A stretch of DNA of 64,000 nt from Giesbergeria anulus (lineage in GTDB: Bacteria; Pseudomonadota; Gammaproteobacteria; Burkholderiales; Burkholderiaceae_C). A program made the translations under genes and the position numbers. The number at the start of each line of letters is the position of its first letter. Within the stretch, counting starts at the first letter, position 1. Positions 25,732 through 35,998 of the stretch are shown here, in pieces. The stretch is from positions 1 through 64,000 of the forward strand of contig NZ_FOGD01000004.1 in NCBI RefSeq assembly GCF_900111115.1, written 5' to 3'. Under the pieces are notes generated by a model that was not told the DNA's origin, made no database searches, and saw only the letters and a program-made list of their open reading frames with translations.

Positions 25732-27144
25732 CTATTGCCGACCATAAATATCTTCGAATCTTACAATATCATCCTCACCCAAATACTCACCGCTTTGCAC
25801 TTCGATCATTACCAAATCAGTTAGGCCCGGATTTTCCAAACGATGAACTGTTCCTGCTTCAATATAAGTAGATTGATTAGTTAGCAGCAGGCGATTTACG
25901 TCACCATTACTAATGCGCGCCGTTCCTGAAACCACAATCCAATGCTCATTTCGATGATAATGCAATTGACTTGATAAACTAGCACCAGATTTAACAACTA
26001 GACGCTTTATTTTAAAGCGCTCGCCTTCTTCTAAAACAGTATAACTCCCCCAGGGACGATGAACAGTCCGATGTAATCGGTATAAGGGATGATTCTTCTG
26101 CTTCAGTTGAACTGCAATTTGCTTGACATCTTGGGCACGATCGCGGTGTGCAACCAACAGTGCGTCGGCTGTATCAATCACTAATAAATTATCAACACCG
26201 ACGGCAGCAATAAACCGATCTTCACTGCGAAGATAGCAATTATTACTATCAATAATCAGGCTTTCTGCATCTGAACGGTTGCCAAAAGCATCTGCTAATC
26301 CCAAATTAGCAATAGCCTGCCACGAACCAATATCGTTCCAATCAAAATTCCCCTGAACTACAGCCGCTTTTTCGGTATGTTCCATGACTGCATAGTCAAA
26401 AGAGATGTCGGGCAATTCTGAGAAAAGTCTGTCAGATAAGGTTATTGGTTTTTCTTCAGATACACTTTCAGTATAACATTTCTGCGCTTGAGAAAATAGT
26501 TCTGGAGTATGGCGCTCAAATTCTGCTAAAACAGTTTTGGCTTGAAAGCAAAACATGCCTGAATTCCAGACATATTGACCGCTTGCGATATATGATTGCG
26601 CAACTTCAGCATTGGGCTTTTCAACAAATTGGGTAATGCTATACCCTTCTTCCCCTAAACTATCACCCATTCTAATGTAGCCGAAACCCGTTTCAGGTCG
26701 AATGGGTGAAATACCAAAAGTTACCAAGCGATCTTTTTTTGCCAATAAAACCGCCTTGTTTACTGCTAATTCAAAAGCATCTTGATCTTCAATGAGGTGA
26801 TCGGCAGGTAAAACCAGTAAAATCGCGTCTTCTCCATACGTTGCGGTACAGTGAAGTGCTGCACACGCAATCGCCGCTGCCGTATTTCGCCCAATGGGTT
26901 CGAGCAACCAATCTGATACTGGCAAACCTAGGTCTGCATAGGCATCACGAGATTGAAAATAATGATTTCGATTGGTGACGGTTAATGCTTGCGTCACGCC
27001 GGATATATTCATAGCGCGGCGTAGTGTTTTTTGCAATAAATTTTCACCATCTGGCAAGGTCATAAAAGGCTTTGGAAAAGCCTCTCTGGAAACTGGCCAA
27101 AGTCGAGTTCCTGCGCCACCAGACAAAATAACGGGAATAAGCAT
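25732..27144 (-). CDS. manC: Mannose-1-phosphate guanylyltransferase / mannose-6-phosphate isomerase
   Basis: 470 residues, the bifunctional type II enzyme that makes GDP-mannose. The N-terminal domain has ILSGGAGTRLWPVSREAFPKP, the pyrophosphorylase signature, and TQFVEKPN. The C-terminal cupin has RPWGSYTVLEEGERFKIKR and LHYHRNEHWIVVSG with isomerase metal ligands. It supplies Gmd and Fcl, encoded just upstream on the same strand. No phosphomannomutase gene is in the window. GC content is visibly lower than in the flanking core genes. Confidence 0.96.
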   Translation of the reverse strand: MLIPVILSGGAGTRLWPVSREAFPKPFMTLPDGENLLQKTLRRAMNISGVTQALTVTNRNHYFQSRDAYADLGLPVSDWLLEPIGRNTAAAIACAALHCTATYGEDAILLVLPADHLIEDQDAFELAVNKAVLLAKKDRLVTFGISPIRPETGFGYIRMGDSLGEEGYSITQFVEKPNAEVAQSYIASGQYVWNSGMFCFQAKTVLAEFERHTPELFSQAQKCYTESVSEEKPITLSDRLFSELPDISFDYAVMEHTEKAAVVQGNFDWNDIGSWQAIANLGLADAFGNRSDAESLIIDSNNCYLRSEDRFIAAVGVDNLLVIDTADALLVAHRDRAQDVKQIAVQLKQKNHPLYRLHRTVHRPWGSYTVLEEGERFKIKRLVVKSGASLSSQLHYHRNEHWIVVSGTARISNGDVNRLLLTNQSTYIEAGTVHRLENPGLTDLVMIEVQSGEYLGEDDIVRFEDIYGRQ

Positions 27145-27153
27145 AATATTTAT

Positions 27154-28653
27154 TTAAGACTTTCCAAGAATATTGCTCCACAATTTTTGATTGATGGAAT
27201 CAGTAAATATTCTATGATCTACATTGACTACGATATTTTTTTTCATTAAAATCCCCTTAATCAAAATAGCTCTCTCACAATTCAAAGTGATATTAGGATT
27301 TTTTATTAAAAAGTCGATCAAATTCGAATTTGATTCTTTCGAAAAATAGCCAGAGAATGATTTATTACTCTCAAAAAATTCAAAAACAACATAAGCTAAC
27401 CAAGCAGAGACAGACCCCTTTGGCTGATAAGCCATTTGCTCAAGTTCTGGAAGAAAAAATGGCCAATCAACACCAATATCCTCAGGTTTCTTTTTATAAA
27501 TATAATTACCAAGATCTTGAGCCAAAGCAATCGCACGACTACGATCACCTAAAATATTCAACAAATGAATTCTAGACAACCAAACAAACAAATTCGCACC
27601 CGAAGGATATTTAGCAATATCTTCTATTTGATACAGTGCCGACTCAAAAAAAGCTATCTTTTTCGCGGCACAGTCTGATTTATATCCCATTACTGCATAT
27701 TTTACCCCTAACAAATAGCCATCTAAGACAAGTTTTGACTCTATATTTTTCTTCCAAGATTCAATCAAAATCTGGCCGTATTGAAAATCTTTAAAAAAAT
27801 CAATCCAATCATGATCAATTAATTCATCATTTTTTCTTTCACGATTTTTATTTTTAATTAATACTTTTTCTTTTTGTATAGCATCTGGTGTTGCCAATAA
27901 ATTTCTGCTTATCAGGCTATTTCTCGTATCATTTTTGCAGGCAAAGAGATTCAATAAAAATCCATCATCAAAATTTTCTTGGCAATATTCGACTAGCACA
28001 TTTATCTCAGGATTTAGTCGATAAACCTGATACCCCAGATCTTTGAATAAATCAATCAACCTAAAATTCAACTCTAGCTCATTTTTTATTTCAAACATTA
28101 CCAAAGGCGATTGTTCATTAAAAAATTTATGCCCGCCTTGAATAACAAATTCTTCTTCTCCTTCTGCATCTAGCTTAACAAAAGAGATCTCTTCCTGAAT
28201 TTTATTGTCTTGAATAAATTTATCTAAAGACAAAAGTTGCACTTCTTCTTTTTTCTCCGAGATTTTATGAAGAGAGTTAAGTTCACTATTGGCTGATATA
28301 GATATTTCTACTTTTTTATCAGCATCTGACAGGCCAGCTTTAACTAAAACAACGTTATTGAAGCAGTTTAATTCAATACTTTTTTCCAACATATTTGAAG
28401 GACTGGAGGTTGGTTCGAATGCCCAAACCTTGCCTTTGTTTAATAATTTAGCTATAGACAATCCATATACACCATGGTTTGCGCCAATATCAAAGACATT
28501 CATTTCTGGTTGAATGAACTTTCTAACAAAAGAGATTTCGCTTTCAAACCAGTCCTCTTGCTCTAACAAGACATATGTTGAAAGAGAGGCGAGGTTTTTT
28601 TGGACACAAACAGTGACGTTGTTCTTTATGACAACAGGCCAATAATTAGTCAT
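27154..28653 (-). CDS. FkbM-family methyltransferase with an extra C-terminal domain
   Basis: 499 residues, about twice a normal FkbM protein. Residues 40-220 form the SAM-binding domain: MNVFDIGANHGVYGLSIAKL (motif I), VWAFEPTSS, and VKLDAEGEEEFVIQGG near 160-175. FkbM enzymes O-methylate sugars and similar hydroxyls. The remaining 280 residues are helical, unlike anything I recognise, perhaps a TPR-like repeat. The gene is strikingly AT-rich against its surroundings, a sign of transfer. Its start overlaps the fcl stop by one base, so it is part of the gmd-fcl operon. A role in modifying the glycan is inferred. Confidence 0.85.
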   Translation of the reverse strand: MTNYWPVVIKNNVTVCVQKNLASLSTYVLLEQEDWFESEISFVRKFIQPEMNVFDIGANHGVYGLSIAKLLNKGKVWAFEPTSSPSNMLEKSIELNCFNNVVLVKAGLSDADKKVEISISANSELNSLHKISEKKEEVQLLSLDKFIQDNKIQEEISFVKLDAEGEEEFVIQGGHKFFNEQSPLVMFEIKNELELNFRLIDLFKDLGYQVYRLNPEINVLVEYCQENFDDGFLLNLFACKNDTRNSLISRNLLATPDAIQKEKVLIKNKNRERKNDELIDHDWIDFFKDFQYGQILIESWKKNIESKLVLDGYLLGVKYAVMGYKSDCAAKKIAFFESALYQIEDIAKYPSGANLFVWLSRIHLLNILGDRSRAIALAQDLGNYIYKKKPEDIGVDWPFFLPELEQMAYQPKGSVSAWLAYVVFEFFESNKSFSGYFSKESNSNLIDFLIKNPNITLNCERAILIKGILMKKNIVVNVDHRIFTDSINQKLWSNILGKS

Positions 28654-29624
28654 TACACAATCTCCTTAGATAGTTTTTCCATAAAATCTTGGTACGCAAT
28701 TTTAATCCCTTGACTTAGCGGCGTCTGATAACGCCAGCCAAGGTTCTCCATTTTAGAAACATCTAATAACTTTCGAGGTGTTCCATCTGGCTTCCTAACA
28801 TCAAATTTTAAATCCCCACTAAACCCAATAATTTTAGCTATTAAAATAGAAAGATCTTTAATGGAAAGATCTTCTCCACATCCAATATTTATTAAAGGAG
28901 GTTCATTTTCATTAAATAGATGCGCCAATCTTTCTTTGGGTTCTTGGAACAAGAAAATACAAGCATCAGCCAAATCATCGCTAAACAAAAATTCACGCAA
29001 CGGTGTTCCTGTACCCCATACAACAACTTCAGGATTATTTTTAATTTTTGCCTCGTGCATTTTCCGAATCAAAGCTGGCAAAACATGGCTATTTTCTAAG
29101 TGATAGTTGTCCCCCAGCCCATATAAATTTGTTGGCATTACAGATATGTATTGCGTACCATGCTGCCGGTTTAAAGCCCAACACAGTTCAATTCCAGCAA
29201 TTTTGGCTAATGCATAAGCCCTATTTGTTGGCTCTAATGCACCCGTCAACAAATAAGATTCACGAATAGGTTGATGACAATCACGAGGATAAATACAGCT
29301 AGAGCCTAAAAATAGTAATTTCGCAACCCCATTTTTGTATGCCGCAGTAATGACATTTTGCTGAATAGCTAAATTCTGTTCAATAAAGTCAGCTGGATAA
29401 TTTTTGTTTGCCAAGATTCCACCGACTTTTGCTGCAGCAAGAAAGACATAATCAGGCTTATTTTTTTTGAAGAAAGAATGCGTAGCTTCTGAATTGGTTA
29501 AATCCAACTCGTCATGTGTTTGCAATAGTAATTTTTCATATCCTTGCTTTCGTAACTGACGTACTAGAGCAGAACCGACCAAGCCTCTATGACCTGCCAC
29601 AAAGATCCGTGCATTTTTATCCAT
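28653..29624 (-). CDS. fcl: GDP-L-fucose synthase
   Basis: 323 residues from the ATG at 29624 (MDKNARIFVAGHRGLVGSAL). An NADPH-dependent epimerase/reductase, it turns GDP-4-keto-6-deoxymannose into GDP-L-fucose. The Rossmann GHRGLVG motif is at the N-terminus. YALAKIAG holds the catalytic Tyr-Lys, FLGSSCIYPRDCHQPI the conserved Ser/Cys, and NLYGLGDNYH follows. It lies 14 bp after gmd and overlaps the methyltransferase start. Its low GC matches its neighbours. Confidence 0.95.
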   Translation of the reverse strand: MDKNARIFVAGHRGLVGSALVRQLRKQGYEKLLLQTHDELDLTNSEATHSFFKKNKPDYVFLAAAKVGGILANKNYPADFIEQNLAIQQNVITAAYKNGVAKLLFLGSSCIYPRDCHQPIRESYLLTGALEPTNRAYALAKIAGIELCWALNRQHGTQYISVMPTNLYGLGDNYHLENSHVLPALIRKMHEAKIKNNPEVVVWGTGTPLREFLFSDDLADACIFLFQEPKERLAHLFNENEPPLINIGCGEDLSIKDLSILIAKIIGFSGDLKFDVRKPDGTPRKLLDVSKMENLGWRYQTPLSQGIKIAYQDFMEKLSKEIV

Positions 29625-29637
29625 AAAATGGTCAATT

Positions 29638-30741
29638 TTATTCGTGATGATTAAAAGTGGCAAAGCCGTGTTGTTTGATCAATTCATCTTTTTGCGCCGA
29701 TTTTAAATCTTCACGCGCCATTTCAGTGACTAATTCTTCAAACAAAATGAGAGGTTTCCAACCCAATTTTTGTTGGGCCTTGCTGGCATCGCCTAAAAGA
29801 GTTTCTACTTCTGTTGGACGAAAATAGCGTGGATCAACGGCGACAATGCAGTTTCCTTGCTCATCGAAACCCTTTTCATCCACGCCTTCGCCTTGCCAGC
29901 AAATATTCAAGCCTAATTCTTTTGCCGCTGCATCTACAAACTGGCGCACAGTGAATTGTTCACCAGTTGCAATCACAAAATCTTCTGGCTGCTCTTGTTG
30001 CAGCATTAACCACATCGCTTTGACGTAATCACGAGCATGGCCCCAATCACGTTTTGCATCTAAGTTACCCAAATATAGGCAATTTTGCATTCCCAATTTA
30101 ATTCGCGCCAAAGCACGGGTTATTTTTCGAGTGACAAAGGTTTCACCACGAATTGGCGATTCGTGATTAAATAAAATCCCATTGCAAGCATACATGCCAT
30201 AGGCTTCGCGGTAATTAACCGTAATCCAATAGCCGTACAACTTAGCCGCAGCATATGGACTGCGTGGATAAAAAGGTGTGCTTTCACGCTGGGGAATTTC
30301 TTGAACCAAACCGTATAGCTCGGAGGTTGATGCTTGATAGAAACGGGTTTTTTTCTCTAAGCCTAAAATCCGAATGGCCTCTAAAATTCGCAATACGCCC
30401 AAACCGTCTGAGTTTGCAGTATATTCTGGCTCTTCAAAGCTAACTGCCACATGACTTTGGGCAGCTAGATTGTAAATTTCATCTGGCTGCACCTGCTGAA
30501 TAATCCGTAGCAGGCTAGACGAGTCGGTCATATCACCATGATGCAAAACAAAGCGCTGCTCTGGCTCATGCGGATCTTGATATAAATGGTCTATTCTATC
30601 AGTATTAAACAAAGAAGTTCGGCGCTTGATACCATGAACTTCATACCCTTTTCCCAATAGAAAATCGGCTAAATATGCGCCATCTTGGCCGGTAATGCCG
30701 GTAATTAATGCCTTTTTTACACTTAAAATAGATGACTTCAT
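29638..30741 (-). CDS. gmd: GDP-mannose 4,6-dehydratase
   Basis: 367 residues. Converts GDP-mannose to GDP-4-keto-6-deoxymannose, the precursor of GDP-fucose (via Fcl) and GDP-rhamnose. Visible: [19 protein letters not shown] (NADP-binding), [27 protein letters not shown] with the catalytic Thr/Glu, and [10 protein letters not shown] with Tyr-Lys. It ends in a short extension ([12 protein letters not shown]) beyond the usual end. It is 2 bp from the OGT-like gene upstream, so protein glycosyltransferase and sugar-nucleotide genes form one operon. Confidence 0.97.
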   Translation of the reverse strand: MKSSILSVKKALITGITGQDGAYLADFLLGKGYEVHGIKRRTSLFNTDRIDHLYQDPHEPEQRFVLHHGDMTDSSSLLRIIQQVQPDEIYNLAAQSHVAVSFEEPEYTANSDGLGVLRILEAIRILGLEKKTRFYQASTSELYGLVQEIPQRESTPFYPRSPYAAAKLYGYWITVNYREAYGMYACNGILFNHESPIRGETFVTRKITRALARIKLGMQNCLYLGNLDAKRDWGHARDYVKAMWLMLQQEQPEDFVIATGEQFTVRQFVDAAAKELGLNICWQGEGVDEKGFDEQGNCIVAVDPRYFRPTEVETLLGDASKAQQKLGWKPLILFEELVTEMAREDLKSAQKDELIKQHGFATFNHHE

Positions 30742-30743
30742 TG

Positions 30744-33293
30744 TTATTCCCCTTGAATTTGGAAAGCTGCAGGCTCCTCACCTTCTATCCATTTTTTATA
30801 AATAACCTCAAAGACTTTTTCTAAATTTTTAGTTAATCGTTGAGAATCAAATAGAGGATGTGTGAGTCTATTTTCTTTTAAAGTTTTTTTGATATTATCT
30901 AACAGCACAGAATCTTGTGCAAGCCGAATAGCCAAGTTTGCATATTCTGAGAAATCATGGGTAATGAGCTGAGGTAATCCAACTGCATCTAACATGCTAG
31001 CAGCAACACGAGCTGCAAAACTCTCTCCCAAACAAGTCAGCACAGGTGTTCCTGCCCATAGAGCATCACCCGTGGTGGTATGTCCACCATATGGTACTGT
31101 ATCCAAAGCTAAGTCGGCCAAGGCAATTCGCGCCAAATGCTCTGACAATTTCGGTTTCACTTTTGCGAAGATCAAACGCGCTGCACTGACTCCACGTGCT
31201 TCGGCTTCTTTGCCTAAATTATCGCGAGCAACCTGCTCAAAACCATGCAACCACAGTACAGAATTAGGTACTTCACGCAGGATACGGCACCATACATCCC
31301 ACAGCTGCGGATTAACTTTATAAGGCTGGTTAAAGCTGCAGAAGACAAATTGATCAGCGGGTAATCCTTCTCCTTCACGCGTCGGCTCACCTTCCAATAA
31401 ACGGTTTCTATCATGTGGAAAGTAACAATCTGGCAACAATGCCAATTTCTCTGCATAAAATGCTGCATGATCCAAAGGCGTAATGATCGGATCTCCAATC
31501 AAATATTCTACACACTGAGTCCCCATCGTTGTGGAATACCCTAGATAGCTCACCTGAACCGGAGCGGGGTGTAGCGCCATAATTTCGGAGCGACTGCCTG
31601 CGGTATAGCCAGTTAAATCTACCAAAATATCAATTTGGTCTTGGTATATTTTCTGCGCTGACTCGATATGGCTCAAGGCTTCAATATCAATAAACTGGTC
31701 AAAAGAGGCCTTTAAACGCTGGCGAGTGGGCCCTGCATGATCAGGGCCATACGCATATGCAATTAGCTCAAACCGGCTGCGGTCGAATTTTTCAATCACC
31801 TGTACCAAAGAAATTGCGACCGCATGTTCGCGAAAATCAACGGATAAAAAACCAATGCGAATCCGTGCCTTGCGCTCGCGACGAAAGACAAACCCTAATC
31901 CTGCGGTTTTTCGGGCAAAACTGCTGTATCGAGAGTCAAAAAATAGCTCACCACATTGCTTTTGCTCTAAAGCTGTAGACCCGGGCAGAGACAAAAAGTT
32001 AAACGGTAGCATCTCACCACGATAGCGCTCTCGCACCAACTGCCGCACTGTGTTAATTTGCGCTTCTAAGCCTGACCAATCACACAGATGCATCTTTTGG
32101 TGCGCTAAACTCAAGCGCACTTCATGGAGATCTGGTTTCAAGAAAATGGTTTTTTCATAAAACTCAATCGCCTCTGGACGTTTTCTTTCCTCTTCGGCAA
32201 TCACCCCTAGATTGAGATAGGCATTAGGATAATTTGGGTTAGCCTCTAAAGTTTTATTCAGCCAGAATTTGGCAGATTCGTAGGCTTTTTGGTTTTTAAA
32301 CAAAATGCCTAAATTGTTCAGGGCTTCAAAGTAGTTTGCCTTTAAACGCTGTGCCCATATATACCACCCAATCGCTGCATCGTATTCGCCCTCATCCCGC
32401 AGCAAATTAGCAAAATTCATCCCCGCCTCGGCGTAGTCGGGCTTGAAGGTTAGCGCTTGCTCAAAACTCTTTTCAGCATCAGTAATCGATGCATATTGGC
32501 GCTGCACTACGCCCAAGGTGTTGTAGTAATACGGGTGATTGGGATATAGCGCGACCGCTTTTAACAAATGTGGCAAACCTTCCTCGCCGCGCTTTTGATA
32601 GAAACAGGCAATGCCACGCCAATGCCATGCATCGCCATGCTCGGGATAGCGACGCAACATTTCTATAGCTAAGGTTTCGGCTTGTGCTGCAGCATCGCGA
32701 GTACTCTGGTTAATCAAGCCTTCTATTTGCGTCGCAAGGGCTTCGTCTGACACATCGGCAAGAGTCGCTGCGCGCGCAGGCAGACCTTTTTGTTTCTTTT
32801 TATCGAGCAGATTTTTAAGTTGTGTACTGATTTTGTGGCCTGCATCTGCACGCTTGGTCATGGTTGGCAAAGCTGCCAAGGCCACCTCACCTTGTGCTTT
32901 GGCTTGAGCAAGGCCTTGATCAAACCAGACTTGCACCGTTGGATTAGGTATAAAGTCTAAGCTACGGCTCCAACACATCAAGGCCCAAGCTAATTTTTGG
33001 TTTTTGGCATAGGCTTGCCCAAGATGGGCTAGAAACAGAGCTTTATTGCCAACCAACTCGGTGTGATGGGGTAACCGTTGAATGGCTTTATAGGCACGTG
33101 CTAAGAGTTGTAAGGCAACATCTGGGTGATTTGTTTTTAGGGCCAGTACGCCCATGCCATGCAAACAATCTGCCTGTTCGGGAGTATGTGCTTGGATAAG
33201 GGTATATAAAGTGTGTGCCGCTGAATACTGTGCCTGATCGAGATACTGATTGGCAGTGGTCAAAATATCTGCGATGGAAATGGCGAGCGTCAT
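30744..33293 (-). CDS. TPR-containing O-GlcNAc-transferase-like (GT41/SPINDLY) protein glycosyltransferase
   Basis: 849 residues. The N-terminal half is a tetratricopeptide array (for instance [20 protein letters not shown], then [16 protein letters not shown] and [20 protein letters not shown]). The C-terminal half is the GT41 catalytic GT-B domain: [15 protein letters not shown] with the conserved His, [30 protein letters not shown], and the sugar-nucleotide pocket [21 protein letters not shown]. Bacterial GT41 enzymes glycosylate cytoplasmic or pre-secretion proteins, such as flagellin or HMW-type adhesins. It lies between the S-layer-like genes and gmd-fcl, which suggests that those surface proteins are substrates (inference). 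Confidence 0.92.
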   Translation of the reverse strand: MTLAISIADILTTANQYLDQAQYSAAHTLYTLIQAHTPEQADCLHGMGVLALKTNHPDVALQLLARAYKAIQRLPHHTELVGNKALFLAHLGQAYAKNQKLAWALMCWSRSLDFIPNPTVQVWFDQGLAQAKAQGEVALAALPTMTKRADAGHKISTQLKNLLDKKKQKGLPARAATLADVSDEALATQIEGLINQSTRDAAAQAETLAIEMLRRYPEHGDAWHWRGIACFYQKRGEEGLPHLLKAVALYPNHPYYYNTLGVVQRQYASITDAEKSFEQALTFKPDYAEAGMNFANLLRDEGEYDAAIGWYIWAQRLKANYFEALNNLGILFKNQKAYESAKFWLNKTLEANPNYPNAYLNLGVIAEEERKRPEAIEFYEKTIFLKPDLHEVRLSLAHQKMHLCDWSGLEAQINTVRQLVRERYRGEMLPFNFLSLPGSTALEQKQCGELFFDSRYSSFARKTAGLGFVFRRERKARIRIGFLSVDFREHAVAISLVQVIEKFDRSRFELIAYAYGPDHAGPTRQRLKASFDQFIDIEALSHIESAQKIYQDQIDILVDLTGYTAGSRSEIMALHPAPVQVSYLGYSTTMGTQCVEYLIGDPIITPLDHAAFYAEKLALLPDCYFPHDRNRLLEGEPTREGEGLPADQFVFCSFNQPYKVNPQLWDVWCRILREVPNSVLWLHGFEQVARDNLGKEAEARGVSAARLIFAKVKPKLSEHLARIALADLALDTVPYGGHTTTGDALWAGTPVLTCLGESFAARVAASMLDAVGLPQLITHDFSEYANLAIRLAQDSVLLDNIKKTLKENRLTHPLFDSQRLTKNLEKVFEVIYKKWIEGEEPAAFQIQGE

Positions 33294-33316
33294 ACCGCAA
33301 TCCGAAAAATAAAACC

Positions 33317-33343
33317 AAGAAAAAGCCGCCCCGAAGGGCGGCT
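33317..33343 (-). terminator. Terminator after the 846-residue surface-protein gene
   Basis: Read on the minus strand: AGCCGCCC-TTCG-GGGCGGCT, a perfect 8-bp stem with a UUCG loop, then TTTTTC. It separates the surface-protein gene from the GT41 operon, which may therefore have its own promoter or rely on readthrough. Confidence 0.85.
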
Positions 33344-33367
33344 GCTTGAACCAAGATTTACAGCAGA

Positions 33368-35908
33368 TTAGGCAAGAATAAACTCACCTGTGGTAGTGTA
33401 ACCGTTAGACAAATCAGTAATCACCAAGCCTGTCAATTTAACCAGACCATCATCAGTATTTGCCGTGGTATCTGTGCCAGCAGCAAACACATAAGTATCT
33501 GCACCGGAAACAAAAGCAACAGCTTGACCATTCATACCAGTTGCACCCGCTTTAGCACTAGCAGTGGCAGCAGTAATGAAGTCATCTAGAGTCGCATTGG
33601 TTTTGGTTGCGATACCAGTTGTTGCAACAGACCAGCCCGTGCCCAATTGAGTACCGGTCGCCAGAGCACTGCTCTCTGCTGTAGCTGTGATTGAAGTGAA
33701 TTTCAGAATATCAGCAGCGTTAGCACCGTTGATTACATCAGCAGTTGCAGCAGCAATACCACTGTCACCAGCAGCAAACACAAATTTATCATTACCAGCA
33801 GTAGCTACTACAGTAATTGTATCAACACCCTTGCCACCCGTAATTGAATCGGCAGCAGTAGTCGTGCTCAAAATAGAGATGCTATCATTCAGCGCACCAC
33901 CGGTAATTGTACTACCAGTTGTAGTTACTGACGCATTTGTAAGCTTGATATTAAACGAAGCATCAGTCTCTGCAGCGCCACTGAATGTCAGGTCCTCGGT
34001 AGAGGCACCACCAGCAACTTCAAATACCAGTGTAGAGCCAGCAGTGATGTCACTGTCAGCAGTTGTCCATGCGACAGCACCAGCAGTAGCGCGAACCGTC
34101 ACATTTTCAAACGCAATTACTTTACCAGTCAGCGTTGTTGCGCTTGTAGTGGTAAAGTCAAGGGTATCGGTACCATCGCCACCGTTAATCGATGCTGAAG
34201 TGCCCACAATGACAGCAGCAGTGGTGAAGGTGGTGCTAGTAGCTAGGTACACAACGTCGTTACCTGCACCGCCAATGATTGTATCGTTGACAGTACCAGC
34301 AGCGGTACCACCTGCACTCAAGGTATCTGTACCTGCACCACCGATGATCAAGTCAGTGGATACGCCACCAGTGATAGTATCAGCAGAAGCACCGCCGACA
34401 ACAGTAGCTGCATTAGCACCAATAGTCACATTCAGCTTTGCGCCGAAATCAGCAGCATTCAAGGTTGTCGCCGCAGTGGCAGTTGCAGAGCCAGTTAAAG
34501 TACTGATAGTCGTGTTTTGCGAACCAGTCAAGTTAACAGTATTTGCAATACCTGTCGTAATAGTTGCCACATCTAATGTGGCAATAGAGGCAGGAGTAGA
34601 CGTAGCGATAGCCAGGTTAATGGTTTCAAACGCATTAATATCTAAAGTACCAGTTTGGTTAGCTGCAACTTTCAAGTTGAAACTATCGTTAGACGAATCA
34701 ACCGCAAGCGCCCCTACACCCAAAGTGGAAGATGCAATATCCTTGCTCAGGGTTACGTTTGCACCAGAAGACAAGCCTAAGCTTTGAGTGCCAGCCACAT
34801 TGAGATTGAACGAATCAGCTGCGACTTTTGACAAGTCAGTTGCAGCGGCAGTGGCAGTTAACTCAAGAGTCAAAGTCGCTGTACCGCTCAATGTTTTGGT
34901 GACGGTATTGGCGGCAAAATCGGCCAAATTAGCAGTTTTAATGGTCAGGCTTTGGCTACCAGAAACAGCCACAGATTTAACAGTGCTAGCAGCGCTGTAT
35001 GTCACAGTATTTGCTGAAGAACCACCGCTCACAAATCCGATGGTACCAACAGTAGTTGCCTGACTGACAGTCAATGCTTGACCACCAGTCAGATTCAACG
35101 TTGTGCTAGAAGACTCGAGAGTCAAGGTGCTAATACCAGAACCCACGGCGACCTTGGCAGTGGCACCGACGTTTTGCAATTTAGCGCTGGTATTGCCGTC
35201 TTGGGTGCTAGACACAGTGATAGTGCCATTGCTGGTGCTGCCAGCATTGAACGTCAGGCCAAAACCCTTAAAGTCCAGATTGACATTCTCGACGTTGGAA
35301 ATGGTGGGTGCACTTGTCAACGAAGCCGACAAAACCGCATTCAGAGTGTCGCTGTCTGTGGTCGAAGAGTCAGCCAAGACGTCATTGCTGTTCAGAGTAC
35401 CTGCAGCACCGGTCACAGTGTCGTTACCAGTGGTGAGTCGGGGGACATCTGCTGCTGTTGCAGAGGTCAATGTAAAGGGTTGACCAGTCACGGTACCACC
35501 AGCAGCAGCACCGGAACCGGTGGTTACGGTAGCATCAATGGTCGTGGGAGTCACTGCAGCAGCAGCAGCAGAAGGCACCACAGCGCCACCCAGAGTCAGG
35601 CCAGTGGCACCGACTTTGGCTTCGACGGAACCATTGGAGAACACCACTTGGGTGCCATTGGTATCATCTTGCAGGGGGATGGTAGCAACCAGAGTGGTAC
35701 CGCTGAACACCTTCAGTTGGTTACCCGCTTGTTGGAAAGTGTAGGTGCTGGAAGCGCCGGACAGATCGACGCGCTCCACGTTGGCATCAACCACCACACC
35801 GGTCACGCCGGTGTTGATAACTACTTTTTCTGTGCCGGTAGAACCGAACACCGAAGCTGCGCCAGACAGAGCGAAATTGTCGCCGGAATCCAAATAAACT
35901 TTTGCCAT
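33368..35908 (-). CDS. S-layer/RTX-like beta-strand-repeat surface protein (846 aa)
   Basis: 846 residues, rich in Thr, Ala, Ser, Val and Gly, almost free of Cys, no Sec signal. Residues 2-115 are one copy of module A (YTFQQAGNQLKV at 56-67, QDDTNGT). A long region of Thr/Ser-rich beta repeats follows. RTX-like Ca-binding units occur near 520-600 and 700-760 (GGAGTDTLSAGG, GGAGNDVVYLA, GGKGVDTITVV). The C-terminus is YTTTGEFILA. It has the features of a type I-secreted surface-layer protein, and its Thr/Ser content offers many O-glycosylation sites. AGGAG ribosome site eight bases before the ATG. Confidence 0.82.
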   Translation of the reverse strand: MAKVYLDSGDNFALSGAASVFGSTGTEKVVINTGVTGVVVDANVERVDLSGASSTYTFQQAGNQLKVFSGTTLVATIPLQDDTNGTQVVFSNGSVEAKVGATGLTLGGAVVPSAAAAAVTPTTIDATVTTGSGAAAGGTVTGQPFTLTSATAADVPRLTTGNDTVTGAAGTLNSNDVLADSSTTDSDTLNAVLSASLTSAPTISNVENVNLDFKGFGLTFNAGSTSNGTITVSSTQDGNTSAKLQNVGATAKVAVGSGISTLTLESSSTTLNLTGGQALTVSQATTVGTIGFVSGGSSANTVTYSAASTVKSVAVSGSQSLTIKTANLADFAANTVTKTLSGTATLTLELTATAAATDLSKVAADSFNLNVAGTQSLGLSSGANVTLSKDIASSTLGVGALAVDSSNDSFNLKVAANQTGTLDINAFETINLAIATSTPASIATLDVATITTGIANTVNLTGSQNTTISTLTGSATATAATTLNAADFGAKLNVTIGANAATVVGGASADTITGGVSTDLIIGGAGTDTLSAGGTAAGTVNDTIIGGAGNDVVYLATSTTFTTAAVIVGTSASINGGDGTDTLDFTTTSATTLTGKVIAFENVTVRATAGAVAWTTADSDITAGSTLVFEVAGGASTEDLTFSGAAETDASFNIKLTNASVTTTGSTITGGALNDSISILSTTTAADSITGGKGVDTITVVATAGNDKFVFAAGDSGIAAATADVINGANAADILKFTSITATAESSALATGTQLGTGWSVATTGIATKTNATLDDFITAATASAKAGATGMNGQAVAFVSGADTYVFAAGTDTTANTDDGLVKLTGLVITDLSNGYTTTGEFILA
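35564..35905 (-). repeat. Surface-protein module A, copy 3
   Basis: Residues 2-115 of the 846-residue protein. Shares STYTFQQAGNQL exactly with copy 1 and TLVAT.PLQDD with copy 2. Confidence 0.75.
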
Positions 35909-35998
35909 TTTAAAGCTCCTAGGGTTTATGCAGTGCCCATCGGCAGGGTTTTACCCGCCGACAGGATCACATTAATATATCAGACTAAATGAACCAGT

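Noticed and set aside
28405-28430. GGTTCGAAT-like string resembling a tRNA T-arm
   Set aside because: It lies inside the FkbM gene, and no acceptor stem, D-arm or anticodon arm can be built around it.
35930-35985. Hairpin between the two large surface-protein genes as a terminator
   Set aside because: CGGCGGGT...ACCCTGCCG has a mismatch and no T-run follows on the minus strand, so co-transcription remains possible.
33687-35992. Plus-strand frames opposite the 846-residue protein
   Set aside because: Low-complexity shadows of the Thr/Ser/Val repeats on the other strand, with no start signals. The minus-strand protein has modules and a ribosome site.
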